Shown: positions 50,419 to 60,146 of the stretch, one piece after another
Numbering within the stretch: the stretch's first letter is position 1
Layout: each line of letters begins with the position of its first letter
Assembly: GCA_030828305.1 (NCBI GenBank)
Contig: JAURCU010000002.1
Span: forward strand, 1-64,000
Direction: 5' to 3'
Source: Luteolibacter sp.
Lineage (GTDB): Bacteria; Verrucomicrobiota; Verrucomicrobiia; Verrucomicrobiales; Akkermansiaceae
DNA: 64,000 nt
Position numbers and translations under genes: made by a program
Notes under the pieces: generated by a model
What the model saw: only the letters and a program-made list of their open reading frames with translations
Database searches by the model: none
What the model was told of the DNA's origin: nothing

Positions 50419-51900
50419 ATGCCTGCATATTACCTAGAAGCACTGACCATCACTTTGGGGATCATCCTCCTCGTGGCGGAGGCCTTTGTACCCACCAAGA
50501 GCAAAGCTTGGCTGGGCCTCGCCGGTTCGGCGGGTCTGCTTATTGTCCTTGGGCTACTTCCAATCTCTGCAGCCGCGAGTTCTGGCAATCAGGACTGGCC
50601 GATCTGGAACTTCTACCAGTTCGACAGCATGGCCGTTTTCTTCAAGGGCTTCGCCTTGATCACCACCATCCTGGTGCTGCTGATGAGTGTTGATTACCGC
50701 GCCATCCTCTCCCGCTTCACTGAAGAACCCCAGAGCGAGAACAATACCGGCGAGTATTACTCCCTGCCCATCTTCGCCTGTGCGGGCATGATGTGGCTGG
50801 CATCCGCCAAGGATCTTGCCGGAGCTTTTGTCGCCCTCGAGTTAGTCACCATCACCTTCTACATCTTGGTCGCCTACATGCGCCGCAACCTTGGCTCGTT
50901 GGAGGCCGGCGTGAAATATCTGATCCTGGGAGCACTGAGCACCGGTTTTCTGGTCTACGGCATTGCCTGGATTTACGGCGCTTTGGGCACCCTCAACTTC
51001 GAGCAGATGTCAGACCTACTCCGGCAACAAGCTGAGATGCAAGCCAGCGGTCCCAACACCCCTCTGCTCTTCGGCGTCGCTCTCGTCTTGATCGGCCTCA
51101 CCTTCAAGATCGGTGCTGCGCCCATGCAACTCTGGATTCCCGATGTGTATCAGGGAGCTCCCAGCCCCACCACCGCCTTCCTTTCGGTGGGCTCCAAGGC
51201 CGCCGGCTTCGTTCTGCTGATGCGTTTTCTCGACACCATTTTGCTGCACGCTCCCACGATGCCGATCCTCGGTGTCCTGATGATCCTGACCATCGCCACT
51301 CTCATCTACGGCAACCTCGGTGCCATCGCACAGAGCAACTTCAAGCGCCTGCTCGGCTATTCTTCCATCGCCCATGCCGGTTTCCTCTTGTTGGCTCTGA
51401 GCGCCTACAACTGGCCAGCCGACGTCGATTCCCGCCTCAACTCCCATGAAGTCGTCTCCTTCTACCTCGTCACCTATCTCGTGATGACCCTCGGTGCCTT
51501 CTTCATCCTGGCACAGGTGCGCATCCAGCGCGGCGGCGAGGAGATCTCGGACTTCGATGGCCTTGGCAAAACCAACCCGCGCCTGGCCATGGCCATGACC
51601 GTGCTGCTCGCCTCGATGGCGGGGGTTCCACTCACCGCTGGCTTCGTCGGTAAATTTCTGGCTTTCTCAGTGGCTGTCGACGCCGGACTCTGGGCCGCAA
51701 TCAGCGTGGCCTTGATCGGAGCGGCTGCGGGCTTCTATTACTACTTCAAGGTCATCCGCGCCATGTGGTGGAACGAGGCCGAGGGGGCCCCAGCCATCAA
51801 GGTCCCCTTCATCAGCTCCATCTGCATCAGCCTGCTGACTGGTGCGACACTCCTCTTTGGATTCTGGCCGCAGCCTATCCTTTGGTTGGTTGGGCATTGA
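50419..51900 (+). CDS. nuoN: NADH-quinone oxidoreductase subunit N
   Basis: VALELVTITFYILVAYMRRN..GVKYLILGALSTGFLVYGIAWIYG; QLWIPDVYQGAPSPTTAFLSVGSK. Confidence 0.94.
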   Translation: MPAYYLEALTITLGIILLVAEAFVPTKSKAWLGLAGSAGLLIVLGLLPISAAASSGNQDWPIWNFYQFDSMAVFFKGFALITTILVLLMSVDYRAILSRFTEEPQSENNTGEYYSLPIFACAGMMWLASAKDLAGAFVALELVTITFYILVAYMRRNLGSLEAGVKYLILGALSTGFLVYGIAWIYGALGTLNFEQMSDLLRQQAEMQASGPNTPLLFGVALVLIGLTFKIGAAPMQLWIPDVYQGAPSPTTAFLSVGSKAAGFVLLMRFLDTILLHAPTMPILGVLMILTIATLIYGNLGAIAQSNFKRLLGYSSIAHAGFLLLALSAYNWPADVDSRLNSHEVVSFYLVTYLVMTLGAFFILAQVRIQRGGEEISDFDGLGKTNPRLAMAMTVLLASMAGVPLTAGFVGKFLAFSVAVDAGLWAAISVALIGAAAGFYYYFKVIRAMWWNEAEGAPAIKVPFISSICISLLTGATLLFGFWPQPILWLVGH

Positions 51901-51928
51901 GTTGCTTCGCTGCCGTCATGAAGGATGG

Positions 51929-52738
51929 TCATGGGGACGCTTGCAGTGCCTCCGCTTTCCGCTTACGCCCCTCAAAGAGCTGCGTTTGCTGGTAACCCAC
52001 TGACTTCAGCAACTCGGTCGCACGATCCTTGTCCCGGCCCACCTCACTCGGGCGATGCGCATCCGTGGAAATCACGATGGGGATACCGGCAGAGCAGGCA
52101 AGTTCCAAAAACTCCGGTGAGGGATAGGCCTCCTCACAGGGCTTGTGCCAGCCTGCAGTGTTAAGCTCTATGGTGCAGCCAGAAGCGGCAATCGCATCGA
52201 TGGCGGGCTCGTAAAAACGGCTCAGATCCCCATCGGGGCGATAGCCGAACTTCTTGATCAGGTCTGGGTGGCCGAGAATATCGAACAACCCGCTTTCTGC
52301 CATCCGCGCATAGGTCGCCCAGTAGCGGGTCCACACATCCTCGACATCCGAATGCGCCCACACCGAACCAACCCACTTCGGGTTATCGAAATCCCAATCG
52401 CCCAAGTAGTGGACGGAACCAATGAGGTAGTCCCATGAGTAGCGCGATGCCAGTTCGGCGACCCAGTCACCACAAGCCTCCAGCCAATCGCATTCAAGAC
52501 CGGCGCGAATGGGGATCCGGCCCGAGGCATGGGCACGGGCATGCTCGATCCACTCGAAATATGCCGGCAGATCTGCCTCCAGCATACGCCAATCGTCGTA
52601 GGGTTCGGGCCTGTGCGGGGCGTGATCAGAAACTCCATACTCGCTCCATCCTGCAGCAATCGCGGCGTCTACGTAGGCCGCAGGCTCGCCTTCAGCGTGG
52701 CGACAAAGTGGTGTATGAGTATGATAGTTTGCGGGCAT
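51929..52738 (-). CDS. Histidinol-phosphatase (PHP family)
   Basis: MPANYHTHTPLCRHAEG; YGVSDHAPH; GLECDW; IGSVHYLGDW; LGHPDLIKKFG. Confidence 0.85.
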   Translation of the reverse strand: MPANYHTHTPLCRHAEGEPAAYVDAAIAAGWSEYGVSDHAPHRPEPYDDWRMLEADLPAYFEWIEHARAHASGRIPIRAGLECDWLEACGDWVAELASRYSWDYLIGSVHYLGDWDFDNPKWVGSVWAHSDVEDVWTRYWATYARMAESGLFDILGHPDLIKKFGYRPDGDLSRFYEPAIDAIAASGCTIELNTAGWHKPCEEAYPSPEFLELACSAGIPIVISTDAHRPSEVGRDKDRATELLKSVGYQQTQLFEGRKRKAEALQASP

Positions 52739-52743
52739 GGGAA

Positions 52744-52807
52744 AAATTCTAAATCATGGGTCCAAAAACCCACACCGTCTTGCACAGATATGTGGGGTTT
52801 AGAATTT
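52744..52807. repeat. Inverted repeat in hisK-pta divergent intergenic region
   Basis: AAATTCTAAA (52744-52753) / TTTAGAATTT (52798-52807), plus internal CCCACA/TGTGGG pairing. Confidence 0.6.
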
Positions 52808-52910
52808 GGCGCATATCATTTGTTGCTTGCGGCACACACTGGCAATCGGTGGTTGCGCTTCGCATGAAAGGCATACTAGAGTTCAGCTGCGTTGCAAGCA
52901 ATCGCCGCTG

Positions 52911-53981
52911 ATGCCCAGTTATACCGAGGATCGCCCAGCAAGACCAGATGTCGTCAGCCATCTGCTCGACCAGCTGCGCCGCCATCCCAAACGGGTCGTC
53001 TTCACCGAGGGCGAAGACGAGCGGGTCATCGCTGCTGCTGCACGTTTGGTCCAAGAAGAGGTCGTCGCTCCCATTCTTTTGGGCAAACGCGAACGGATCA
53101 AAAAGATTGCCGAACAAGCAGGCATTGCGCTGAAGCTGATCCATACCATCGACCCTCCCAATTCCACGGATTTCGAACTCTTCTGCAAGCGACACGAAAA
53201 GATGGAGCGCTACCGGGGTCGCCACAGCACCAACGCATTCGAGATTGTCTCACGCCCCCATTACTACGGCGCCATGATGGTCCAATACGGTCAGGCCGAT
53301 GCCATCGTTGGCGGCAACCAAAGCATTCCGGCCACCTACTTCCGCGCACTCATACAGACCGTCAAACCCATGCCCGGTATACCCAAGATCTTTGGTGTCA
53401 CCCTGCTGATCGGAGAACACCTCAATCACCTCGGCAGCGCCGGACTACTCTTTCTCGCCGATACAGCCATGGTACCCAAGCCCTCGGTCGAAGAGCTCAG
53501 CAGCTTCGCTATCGAGACCGGCAAGCTGGCCAGCCATGCGCTGGGCCGTGCCCCACTCATCGCCATGCTCAGCCACTCCACCAAGGGCAGCGCGGGCACA
53601 AAGGGCGCACAGAAAATGGCTGCTGCCACCATCCTCGCCCAGACCCGGATCCAAGAGCAGCACCTTGACTTCAAAATTGAGGGGGAAGTCCAAGCCGACG
53701 TTGCGGTGGATCCCAAGGCATCAGAAATCAAATACGCCGACGGCAACCAAGGCAGTGCCGACGTGCTGATCTTTCCCAATCTGGACGCCGCCCACATTTC
53801 CTCCAAGCTACTGCAGCATGTCGCAGGAGCCCGCGGCTACGGCCAGATCATCGTCGGCCTCGCTCGTCCGGCTGCCCAGATTCCCCGCACAGCTGACGAG
53901 CAAACCATCTTCGGCACCGCTGCTGCTGTTGCTGTGGAAGCGATCAAGAGCCACCAGCTCTATCCGGACGGCGAGGTGTGA
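52911..53981 (+). CDS. pta: Phosphate acetyl/butyryltransferase family (phosphotransacetylase-like)
   Basis: RVVFTEGEDERVIAAAARL; ADAIVGGNQSIPATYFRAL; MLSHSTKGSAGT; FPNLDAAHISSKLLQHVAGARGYGQI. Confidence 0.85.
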   Translation: MPSYTEDRPARPDVVSHLLDQLRRHPKRVVFTEGEDERVIAAAARLVQEEVVAPILLGKRERIKKIAEQAGIALKLIHTIDPPNSTDFELFCKRHEKMERYRGRHSTNAFEIVSRPHYYGAMMVQYGQADAIVGGNQSIPATYFRALIQTVKPMPGIPKIFGVTLLIGEHLNHLGSAGLLFLADTAMVPKPSVEELSSFAIETGKLASHALGRAPLIAMLSHSTKGSAGTKGAQKMAAATILAQTRIQEQHLDFKIEGEVQADVAVDPKASEIKYADGNQGSADVLIFPNLDAAHISSKLLQHVAGARGYGQIIVGLARPAAQIPRTADEQTIFGTAAAVAVEAIKSHQLYPDGEV

Positions 53982-54027
53982 TGCCGCAAGCGGCATTGTT
54001 CCTGGTTCTCAGTTCCTAGTTGTTTGA
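53981..54027 (+). repeat. Intergenic repeat-family member: GC palindrome + GTTCCTGGTTCTCAGTTCCTAGTTG
   Basis: atgccgcaagcggcat then tgttcctggttctcagttcctagttgtttga, overlapping the pta stop codon. Confidence 0.6.
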
Positions 54028-54028
54028 C

Positions 54029-54748
54029 TCAGGGCAACTGCCAGGCCTTCTTGTATTTCGCATACTCCTCTTTTGGGAGCAGCACGTAGACCGGACCTTG
54101 GTCGGGGTCCAACTTGGCAATCAACTCACGCAACTTGTTTTCCGCCATGGTCGTGCAACCCGCCGTCGGCCTTGCGCCACCATCACGCCAGATGTGAAAG
54201 AAGATGGAGGAGCCCCCTCCTTTCACCACCTTGGGTGGCGCATTGTGGGCAATGAACAGCTTGAGGGCATGAGCCGGATCGTTCTGGCGCATCTGCGCCT
54301 TCTTCTCCCATTCGGCCTTGGGCTCGTGCTTTAGCACCACTTGGCGATTGTAGTGTTTGGACTCCGGATCCTCGACCCACAAGTGGCGTGAGGTGATGCG
54401 GGTGTAGGGCAGGTCCTTGTGCTTCTTGATAGTCCGGTCATAGCCCCACACTCCACCGAGGGCAAAGACGCCCACCGGACTTTTCCAATCGCCCTCCTTC
54501 TTGAGAACCGCCCGCTTGGGATTGGGATGCAGACCAAGCCCCCAGGCCATGCCTTTCTTGCCAAGGCGTGAGGGCCACGATTCACCGACCCTCTGCCACT
54601 TGCCATCCTTCTTCCCGTAAAGCGTCAGCGTGGCATGACTGCTGTTCCAATCCTCCGCGATGCCCACCAGGCATTGGGTGGTATTTTTGGGAATGACCTG
54701 GGCCTCAGCACCCACAAGCAGAGCGATCAGAAGACAAAAAAAACGCAT
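54029..54748 (-). CDS. L,D-transpeptidase catalytic-domain protein
   Basis: Signal peptide MRFFCLLIALLVGAEA; FFHIWRDGGARPTAGCTTM (HxnGCTxM-type YkuD motif). Confidence 0.8.
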   Translation of the reverse strand: MRFFCLLIALLVGAEAQVIPKNTTQCLVGIAEDWNSSHATLTLYGKKDGKWQRVGESWPSRLGKKGMAWGLGLHPNPKRAVLKKEGDWKSPVGVFALGGVWGYDRTIKKHKDLPYTRITSRHLWVEDPESKHYNRQVVLKHEPKAEWEKKAQMRQNDPAHALKLFIAHNAPPKVVKGGGSSIFFHIWRDGGARPTAGCTTMAENKLRELIAKLDPDQGPVYVLLPKEEYAKYKKAWQLP

Positions 54749-54774
54749 GATGCACGATTCTACCCTAATCCTTG

Positions 54775-54848
54775 AACCACGCAACGCGAAGCGTTGCCTG
54801 TTGACGATGAACTAAGGACGAATGACCAGGGACAAGCGGCTTTGCCGC
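54775..54848 (-). repeat. Intergenic repeat-family member between two GC palindromes
   Basis: Reverse strand after lysS stop: gcggcaaagccgc ttgtccctggtcattcgtccttagttcatcgtcaacag gcaacgcttcgcgttgc. Confidence 0.6.
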
Positions 54849-56351
54849 CTACTCCTTCTTCTTGAGCAGCGGGAAGAGCACCACGTCACGAATCGTCGGG
54901 GCTCCGGTGAGCATCATGATCAGGCGGTCAATGCCGATGCCGATGCCACCCGCCGGGGGCATGCCGCTTTCAAGGGTCTCAATGAAGTCGTAGTCGACCA
55001 ACTGCTCCTCTTCGCCACCAGCCTGGTGCTCGAGGCGCTCGCGTTGGACATCGGGGTCGTTGAGCTCGGAATAACCGGGGGAAATTTCCTGGCCGTTGAT
55101 GATGAGCTCATACACTTCCACGGTCTTGCCACCCGGAGTCACCTTGGCCAGCGGGATCAACTCGCTGGGCACGCGGGTGACAAAGCAGGGGTCAAAGGTA
55201 TGTTCTTCGACCTTCTTCTCAAAGACCTGCTGGATGACCTCGTAGTCCTCCATCTCGTCGGAAAGCTGCACGCCGAGTTCCTCACACTTCGCAATGCGGG
55301 CTTCGGGCGTGATGTCGAAAAAGTCCTCACCGGCCACTTCCTTGACCAGGTCATGGTAGTTGGCGCGCTTCCAGGGACGACTCAAGTCGATGGTGCGCGT
55401 CACATTGCCTTCCTCGTCCTTGTGCTCGATCTTGAGCCCACCACAGAACTTCTCTGCGAGGTGGCAGACCATGCTCTCGACCAGTTCGGCCATTTCCTCG
55501 AAGTCTGCAAACGCTTGGTAAGCCTCCAGCATGGTGAACTCGGGATTGTGGCGGCGTGAAATGCCCTCGTTGCGGAAGTTGCGATTGAGCTCAAAGACCT
55601 TGGTGAAGCCACCGACCAGCAGCCGCTTCAGGAACAACTCGGGCGCAATACGCAGGGTCAGAGGCATGCCCAAGGCATTATGGTGGGTTTCGAAAGGGCG
55701 GGCAGCGGCACCACCGGCCACGCTTTGGAGCATGGGAGTCTCGACCTCTAGGTAGCCGCGCTCATGAAAGAAGTTGCGCATTTCGGCAACCATCTGCGAG
55801 CGGATCACGAAGATCTCGGCACTCTCGGGGGTGCCCAACAGGTCGAGGTGGCGCTTGCGGTATTTGGTTTCGCGGTCGGCAAGACCGTGAAATTTATCGG
55901 GCATCGGGCGAAGCGACTTGGAGAGCACAGTAAAACTCTCAAGCTTCACCGTCGGCTCACCGGTGCGGGTGGTAAAGGTTTCACCCTCAACGCCAATCCA
56001 GTCTCCACGATCAAGGCACTTCCAAATGTCTTGCTGATCATCGGGCAGATGCTTGATGCCGACAAAGCCTTGGATGGAACCATGCACATCACCGATCTGG
56101 AAAAAGACCGATCGGCCCATGTCTCGAATGGCGGTGATGCGGCCGGCGATCCTTACTTTTTTCTCATCTTGAAAATTGGCCCGCAACTCCCCGGGAGTGG
56201 TGGTGACTTCAAAGCGAGAGCCGTAGGGATCCACCCCGAGCTCACGAAGCTTGGCGAGTTTCTCTCGGCGAACGGCAATCAGTTCAGCTTCAGTGGATTG
56301 CGGGGCGGGTGGATTCGCTCCATCAGGGGCGGGTGCTGCTTGGTCACTCAT
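54849..56351 (-). CDS. lysS: Lysyl-tRNA synthetase, class II
   Basis: RKRHLDLLGTPES; FLEVETPMLQ-like YLEVETPMLQSVAGGAAARPFETHHNAL; RNEGISRRHNPEFTMLE; GIGIGIDRLIMMLTG. Confidence 0.95.
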   Translation of the reverse strand: MSDQAAPAPDGANPPAPQSTEAELIAVRREKLAKLRELGVDPYGSRFEVTTTPGELRANFQDEKKVRIAGRITAIRDMGRSVFFQIGDVHGSIQGFVGIKHLPDDQQDIWKCLDRGDWIGVEGETFTTRTGEPTVKLESFTVLSKSLRPMPDKFHGLADRETKYRKRHLDLLGTPESAEIFVIRSQMVAEMRNFFHERGYLEVETPMLQSVAGGAAARPFETHHNALGMPLTLRIAPELFLKRLLVGGFTKVFELNRNFRNEGISRRHNPEFTMLEAYQAFADFEEMAELVESMVCHLAEKFCGGLKIEHKDEEGNVTRTIDLSRPWKRANYHDLVKEVAGEDFFDITPEARIAKCEELGVQLSDEMEDYEVIQQVFEKKVEEHTFDPCFVTRVPSELIPLAKVTPGGKTVEVYELIINGQEISPGYSELNDPDVQRERLEHQAGGEEEQLVDYDFIETLESGMPPAGGIGIGIDRLIMMLTGAPTIRDVVLFPLLKKKE

Positions 56352-56478
56352 GGCGCGAATGGCTTAGGCAGCCCAGAGCCGTGTCGCAAGAATCGAAACC
56401 AAATTTCAGTCTTTTTCGTCGCCAAATCCGGCAATTTCCGTGGCTCAGGCCGCGTGCCGGTGTTATTGCTGCGGCCGC

Positions 56479-57774
56479 ATGTTCGAAGTCCGGGAAAAAC
56501 CAGACATGGTGGAACGCTCCTTGTTGGTGCGTTTCTGCTTCGATACCCGTGAACTTGAGGAGGCCGAATCACTTCTCGAGGAACTCGGAGAGCTGGTATC
56601 CACCTTGGGTATCGGTGTGGAGCAGAAGGTCCTGGCCCGCTGCCGGGAGATGAAGAAAAAGTTCCTCTGTGGCACCGGCAAGGCTCAGGAGATCGTGGAT
56701 CTGGCCAAGGCGCACGAATGTGATGTCATCGTGGTCGACAACGGACTCGCCCCCTCGCAACAACGCGAATGGGAGCGTCTGGGCGATATCTGCGTGATCG
56801 ACCGTGAAGAGGTAATCCTCGACATCTTTGCCAAGCGCGCGGCCACCAAGGAAGCCCGCCTGCAGGTGGAACTCGCGCGCATGCAGTATGCATTGCCCCG
56901 CCTGGCAAGAATGTGGGGGCACCTCGACCGCGAGGGTGGTGGTGGCACAGGTGGCGCCGGAGCGTCGCGCGGCATGGGTGAAAAGCAGATTGAAGTCGAC
57001 CGACGTCTGGCCAACACCAACATTGATCGCTGCAAACGCGAGTTGGAGGATGTGCGTAGGCAGCGTGCCACCCAACGCAAGGTCCGCGAAAAACAGGAGA
57101 CTCCCCATGCCGCCATCGTCGGCTATACCAACGCCGGCAAGTCGACCCTGCTCAATAAGCTGAGTGATGCCAATGTTCTAGCCAAGGACATGCTCTTTGC
57201 CACCTTGGATACCACCACGCGGCGCATTGAGCTTCCCGACGGCCAACCGCTGCTGATCACCGATACCGTCGGATTTGTACGCAACCTGCCCCACCGCTTG
57301 GTCGAGGCCTTCAAAGCCACCCTCGAGGAAGCTGTGCTCGCCGACTTCCTCATCCACGTGCTGGATGCCACGTCACCGGAAATCGAGCGCTTTCACGATA
57401 CCACCCTCAAGGTTCTCGGTGAACTGGGAGCCGACGACAAACCCGTCATCACCGTGCTCAATAAGATTGACCTGGTCAATGACCCCGATCAATTGGCTGA
57501 ACTCAAACTGAAATATCCTGACGCCTTGAGAATCTCGGCGGTCACCGGCACAAATCTGACGAGGCTGCACGAGGCCTGTTGCAACAAACTTTTCGACCGC
57601 ATTCAACGCCTGCAATACCGCATCCCGCAAGAGCGGGGTGATCTAATCAACCTCCTGCACCGTGAGGCCAAGATCTTGTCCACCGACTACCTAGCCGATT
57701 GCGTGCAGATCACCGCGGTGGTATCCCAACAAGTTGCCGGACGCTTGGCGCCATTCGCCACTCAAACCGAATAA
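56479..57774 (+). CDS. hflX: Ribosome-associated GTPase HflX
   Basis: GTGKAQEIVDLAKAHECDVIVVDNGLAPSQQREWE; GGTGGAGASRGMGEKQIEVDRR; VGYTNAGKSTLLNKL; DTVGFVRNLPHRLVEAF. Confidence 0.95.
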   Translation: MFEVREKPDMVERSLLVRFCFDTRELEEAESLLEELGELVSTLGIGVEQKVLARCREMKKKFLCGTGKAQEIVDLAKAHECDVIVVDNGLAPSQQREWERLGDICVIDREEVILDIFAKRAATKEARLQVELARMQYALPRLARMWGHLDREGGGGTGGAGASRGMGEKQIEVDRRLANTNIDRCKRELEDVRRQRATQRKVREKQETPHAAIVGYTNAGKSTLLNKLSDANVLAKDMLFATLDTTTRRIELPDGQPLLITDTVGFVRNLPHRLVEAFKATLEEAVLADFLIHVLDATSPEIERFHDTTLKVLGELGADDKPVITVLNKIDLVNDPDQLAELKLKYPDALRISAVTGTNLTRLHEACCNKLFDRIQRLQYRIPQERGDLINLLHREAKILSTDYLADCVQITAVVSQQVAGRLAPFATQTE

Positions 57775-57802
57775 GCCTCCTGCCCAAGACACTCAGATCC
57801 AC

Positions 57803-58837
57803 ATGATCCGACCTCTAGCCTGCCTCTTCATCCTCGCCCTGCTGAGCCTGCCGGTCGCCAGTGGACGCGACGCTCCATACCTTGAACTCGAGACCGCTGA
57901 TGCACTCCGCTTGCAGATTTTTCTCGATCAGAGCCACTTCGGACCCGGCGTGATCGATGGCAAACCGGGCCGCTTCACCACCCTTTCCCTGCAGGCTTGG
58001 AACGAGGCAAACGGATACCCCCCGGACGACATTGAGAACGCTATGAAGGCTGCAAGGCGTGAGGTAAAGCACCCCATGGCCACCGCAGTGGTATCCGAGG
58101 TGGCCAGGCAGTGGGTCGACCCTAGCTTGCCCTACGATTCCGACCGCGCTGGCCAAGCCGCCAAGAAGCGCATGAGCTACCGCCGCATGAGCGAGTTTCT
58201 CGCCGAGCGCTACCACTGCGATGAGGATTTCCTACGCGCCATCAACGCCCCCCAGAATCTCGAAAAACTCGAGGCCGGGGACAGCATCCTCGTGCCCAAC
58301 GTCGAGCCATTCCTGATTGAGAAACTGGGAGCTAACAGCCACGAAAAGGACGATGAACTCAGCAGCCGCCATGTGGTCGTCGACACCAAGGCCAACCAGC
58401 TGCGCATCTACAAGCCGGCACCCGCCGCTCTGGTGGTAGCCAAACCCGGAGATGCCATCGCAATCAATGAAGGCCGCAAGAACAAAAACCTTGTCGCCAC
58501 TTTCCCGATCACACCCGGTCGGCCGAAATTCATCGCCATCGGCACCTGGGAGCTACGCAACATGGTCGAAATGCCATGGTGGAGATACGATCAGACCTTC
58601 CTCGACACCGGTGAGCGCGGTCCCGAGGAAGAAACCCTCAACATCCCACCGGGGCCCAACAGTCCGGTGGGTATCATCTGGAACGGCACCAGCAAGCGCG
58701 GCATTGGCCTCCACGGCACCAGCAATCCGGAAACCATCGGCCGCGCCCGCAGTTCCGGATGCATCCGCCTCTGCAACTGGGACGCTGCCCGACTGCCCAA
58801 GTTCATCCGGCCGGGCGCCACCATCGAGATTCGCTGA
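57803..58837 (+). CDS. L,D-transpeptidase (YkuD) with peptidoglycan-binding-like N-terminus
   Basis: Signal peptide MIRPLACLFILALLSLPVASG; HGTSNPETIGRARSSGCIRLCNWDAARL. Confidence 0.88.
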   Translation: MIRPLACLFILALLSLPVASGRDAPYLELETADALRLQIFLDQSHFGPGVIDGKPGRFTTLSLQAWNEANGYPPDDIENAMKAARREVKHPMATAVVSEVARQWVDPSLPYDSDRAGQAAKKRMSYRRMSEFLAERYHCDEDFLRAINAPQNLEKLEAGDSILVPNVEPFLIEKLGANSHEKDDELSSRHVVVDTKANQLRIYKPAPAALVVAKPGDAIAINEGRKNKNLVATFPITPGRPKFIAIGTWELRNMVEMPWWRYDQTFLDTGERGPEEETLNIPPGPNSPVGIIWNGTSKRGIGLHGTSNPETIGRARSSGCIRLCNWDAARLPKFIRPGATIEIR

Positions 58838-58851
58838 TCCATTTCACCACC

Positions 58852-59916
58852 GTGACCAACAAACAACTCAAAAAGTTTCTCTGGCAATTCGGTGTGTATG
58901 GCGCCGTGCTGACCTATCTGGGACTCGACCTATTTGTCTTCAACGGTCCCCTTTCCAAACGCATTTCAGCCAAGGATCCGCAGAGCGCCGAGGCCATTGC
59001 CAGGGCCAAGGCCAATGGAGTCGTCGCGCAGGTCTTCAACCATCCGATCACCCGCAGCCAGGTCTTGCGCGCCGCCCACGAACGCGTCTGGCGTATGGGC
59101 CAGAATTACGATGACATGACAGCAAGCCAGCAGCAGCTCGTGCGCTATGCCGCGCTCGACGAACTCATCGATCACGAACTGCTGCGGGTCAAGGCCATGG
59201 CACACACCGAGAAACTCATCATCAATTCCAAGGAACTGGAATCTCGCGTTGAGCGCTTCAAGAGGCGCTTTTCAGGTGATAAGGCCCTGCTGACTGCGAT
59301 GAAATCCCAGGGCATCGAAGGCATGCAGGATCTGCGGGATCGCATCGCCGCCCAGATGCAGCAGGAAGCCTACATCGAGCTGAGGATCGCACCACTTAGT
59401 GAAGTCTCGGAGGAGGAAGCCCGCAACTGGTTCGAGCAAAACAAAAAGCAGCTGGCCAATCCGGAGCACCGCCACCTGCGCCATCTCTTCATACCCTCGC
59501 TCGAGGTGCAAGAGGCTGCGGCCCGGCAACAACTCGAAGCTGCCAAGGCCGCGCTCAACTCTGGCGATAGCGACTTCGCTACCCTGGCCAAGCAAATCAG
59601 TCGGGACTCTGCCACCAAACACAATGGTGGAGACTTGGGCTGGGTCGTGCGTGAACGCCTGCCCGCGGACTTCGCCAAGGCCGTGTGGGATCTGCCCGCT
59701 TATCAGCCCACTCTGATCGAGAGCTCCATCGGCTGGCATCTGGTCGAGGTCCTCGGACAGCAACCCGCCAAGCAGCGCATCTTCGAGGAGGCCCGCGAGG
59801 AAATCATCGCCGCCATCAAGAGCATCAAACGCCGAGAAGCCACCAAGAAATACCGCGAGGCACTACGTCAGTTCGAAGGACACCGAGTAACCGTGTATCA
59901 TGACATGATGAGGTAG
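58852..59916 (+). CDS. Parvulin-type peptidyl-prolyl isomerase (SurA/PrsA-like)
   Basis: GTG start; RHLRHLFIPSLEV..FATLAKQISRDSATKHNGGDLGWVVRERLPADFAKAVWDL. Confidence 0.82.
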   Translation: MTNKQLKKFLWQFGVYGAVLTYLGLDLFVFNGPLSKRISAKDPQSAEAIARAKANGVVAQVFNHPITRSQVLRAAHERVWRMGQNYDDMTASQQQLVRYAALDELIDHELLRVKAMAHTEKLIINSKELESRVERFKRRFSGDKALLTAMKSQGIEGMQDLRDRIAAQMQQEAYIELRIAPLSEVSEEEARNWFEQNKKQLANPEHRHLRHLFIPSLEVQEAAARQQLEAAKAALNSGDSDFATLAKQISRDSATKHNGGDLGWVVRERLPADFAKAVWDLPAYQPTLIESSIGWHLVEVLGQQPAKQRIFEEAREEIIAAIKSIKRREATKKYREALRQFEGHRVTVYHDMMR

Positions 59917-59971
59917 GTCCGACGGAGTCGGTCCTGTTCCTGTTTCCTGGTTTCTCGTTTGATTTTGGATG
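59916..59971 (+). repeat. Intergenic repeat-family member: GC palindrome + GTTCCTGTTTCCTGGTTTCTCG
   Basis: ggtccgacggagtcggtcc then tgttcctgtttcctggtttctcgtttga directly after the PPIase stop. Confidence 0.55.
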
Positions 59972-60050
59972 ATCCATCGAGACTGAGCGGAACAACCCGG
60001 TTTGCATGGCCAGAGGCCAACCACACCCTCCGCATCGGACCGAACACGAG

Positions 60051-60100
60051 ATCAACTGGGAACTAAGAACCACAAATCAGCAACCGGCGGACAGCGTCGC
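60051..60100 (-). repeat. Inverted partial copy of the same repeat family
   Basis: Reverse strand ...gtggttcttagttcccagttgat, matching ggttctcagttcctagttg at 54.0 kb. Confidence 0.5.
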
Positions 60101-60146
60101 CCCCCTTTAAGCTTTCCTAACCATTGTTGCATGATTAAATGATTCC

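Noticed and set aside
52892-53668. 258-aa ORF overlapping pta in another frame
   Set aside because: Off-frame translation, Arg/Gln/Pro-rich, while pta is intact in its own frame.
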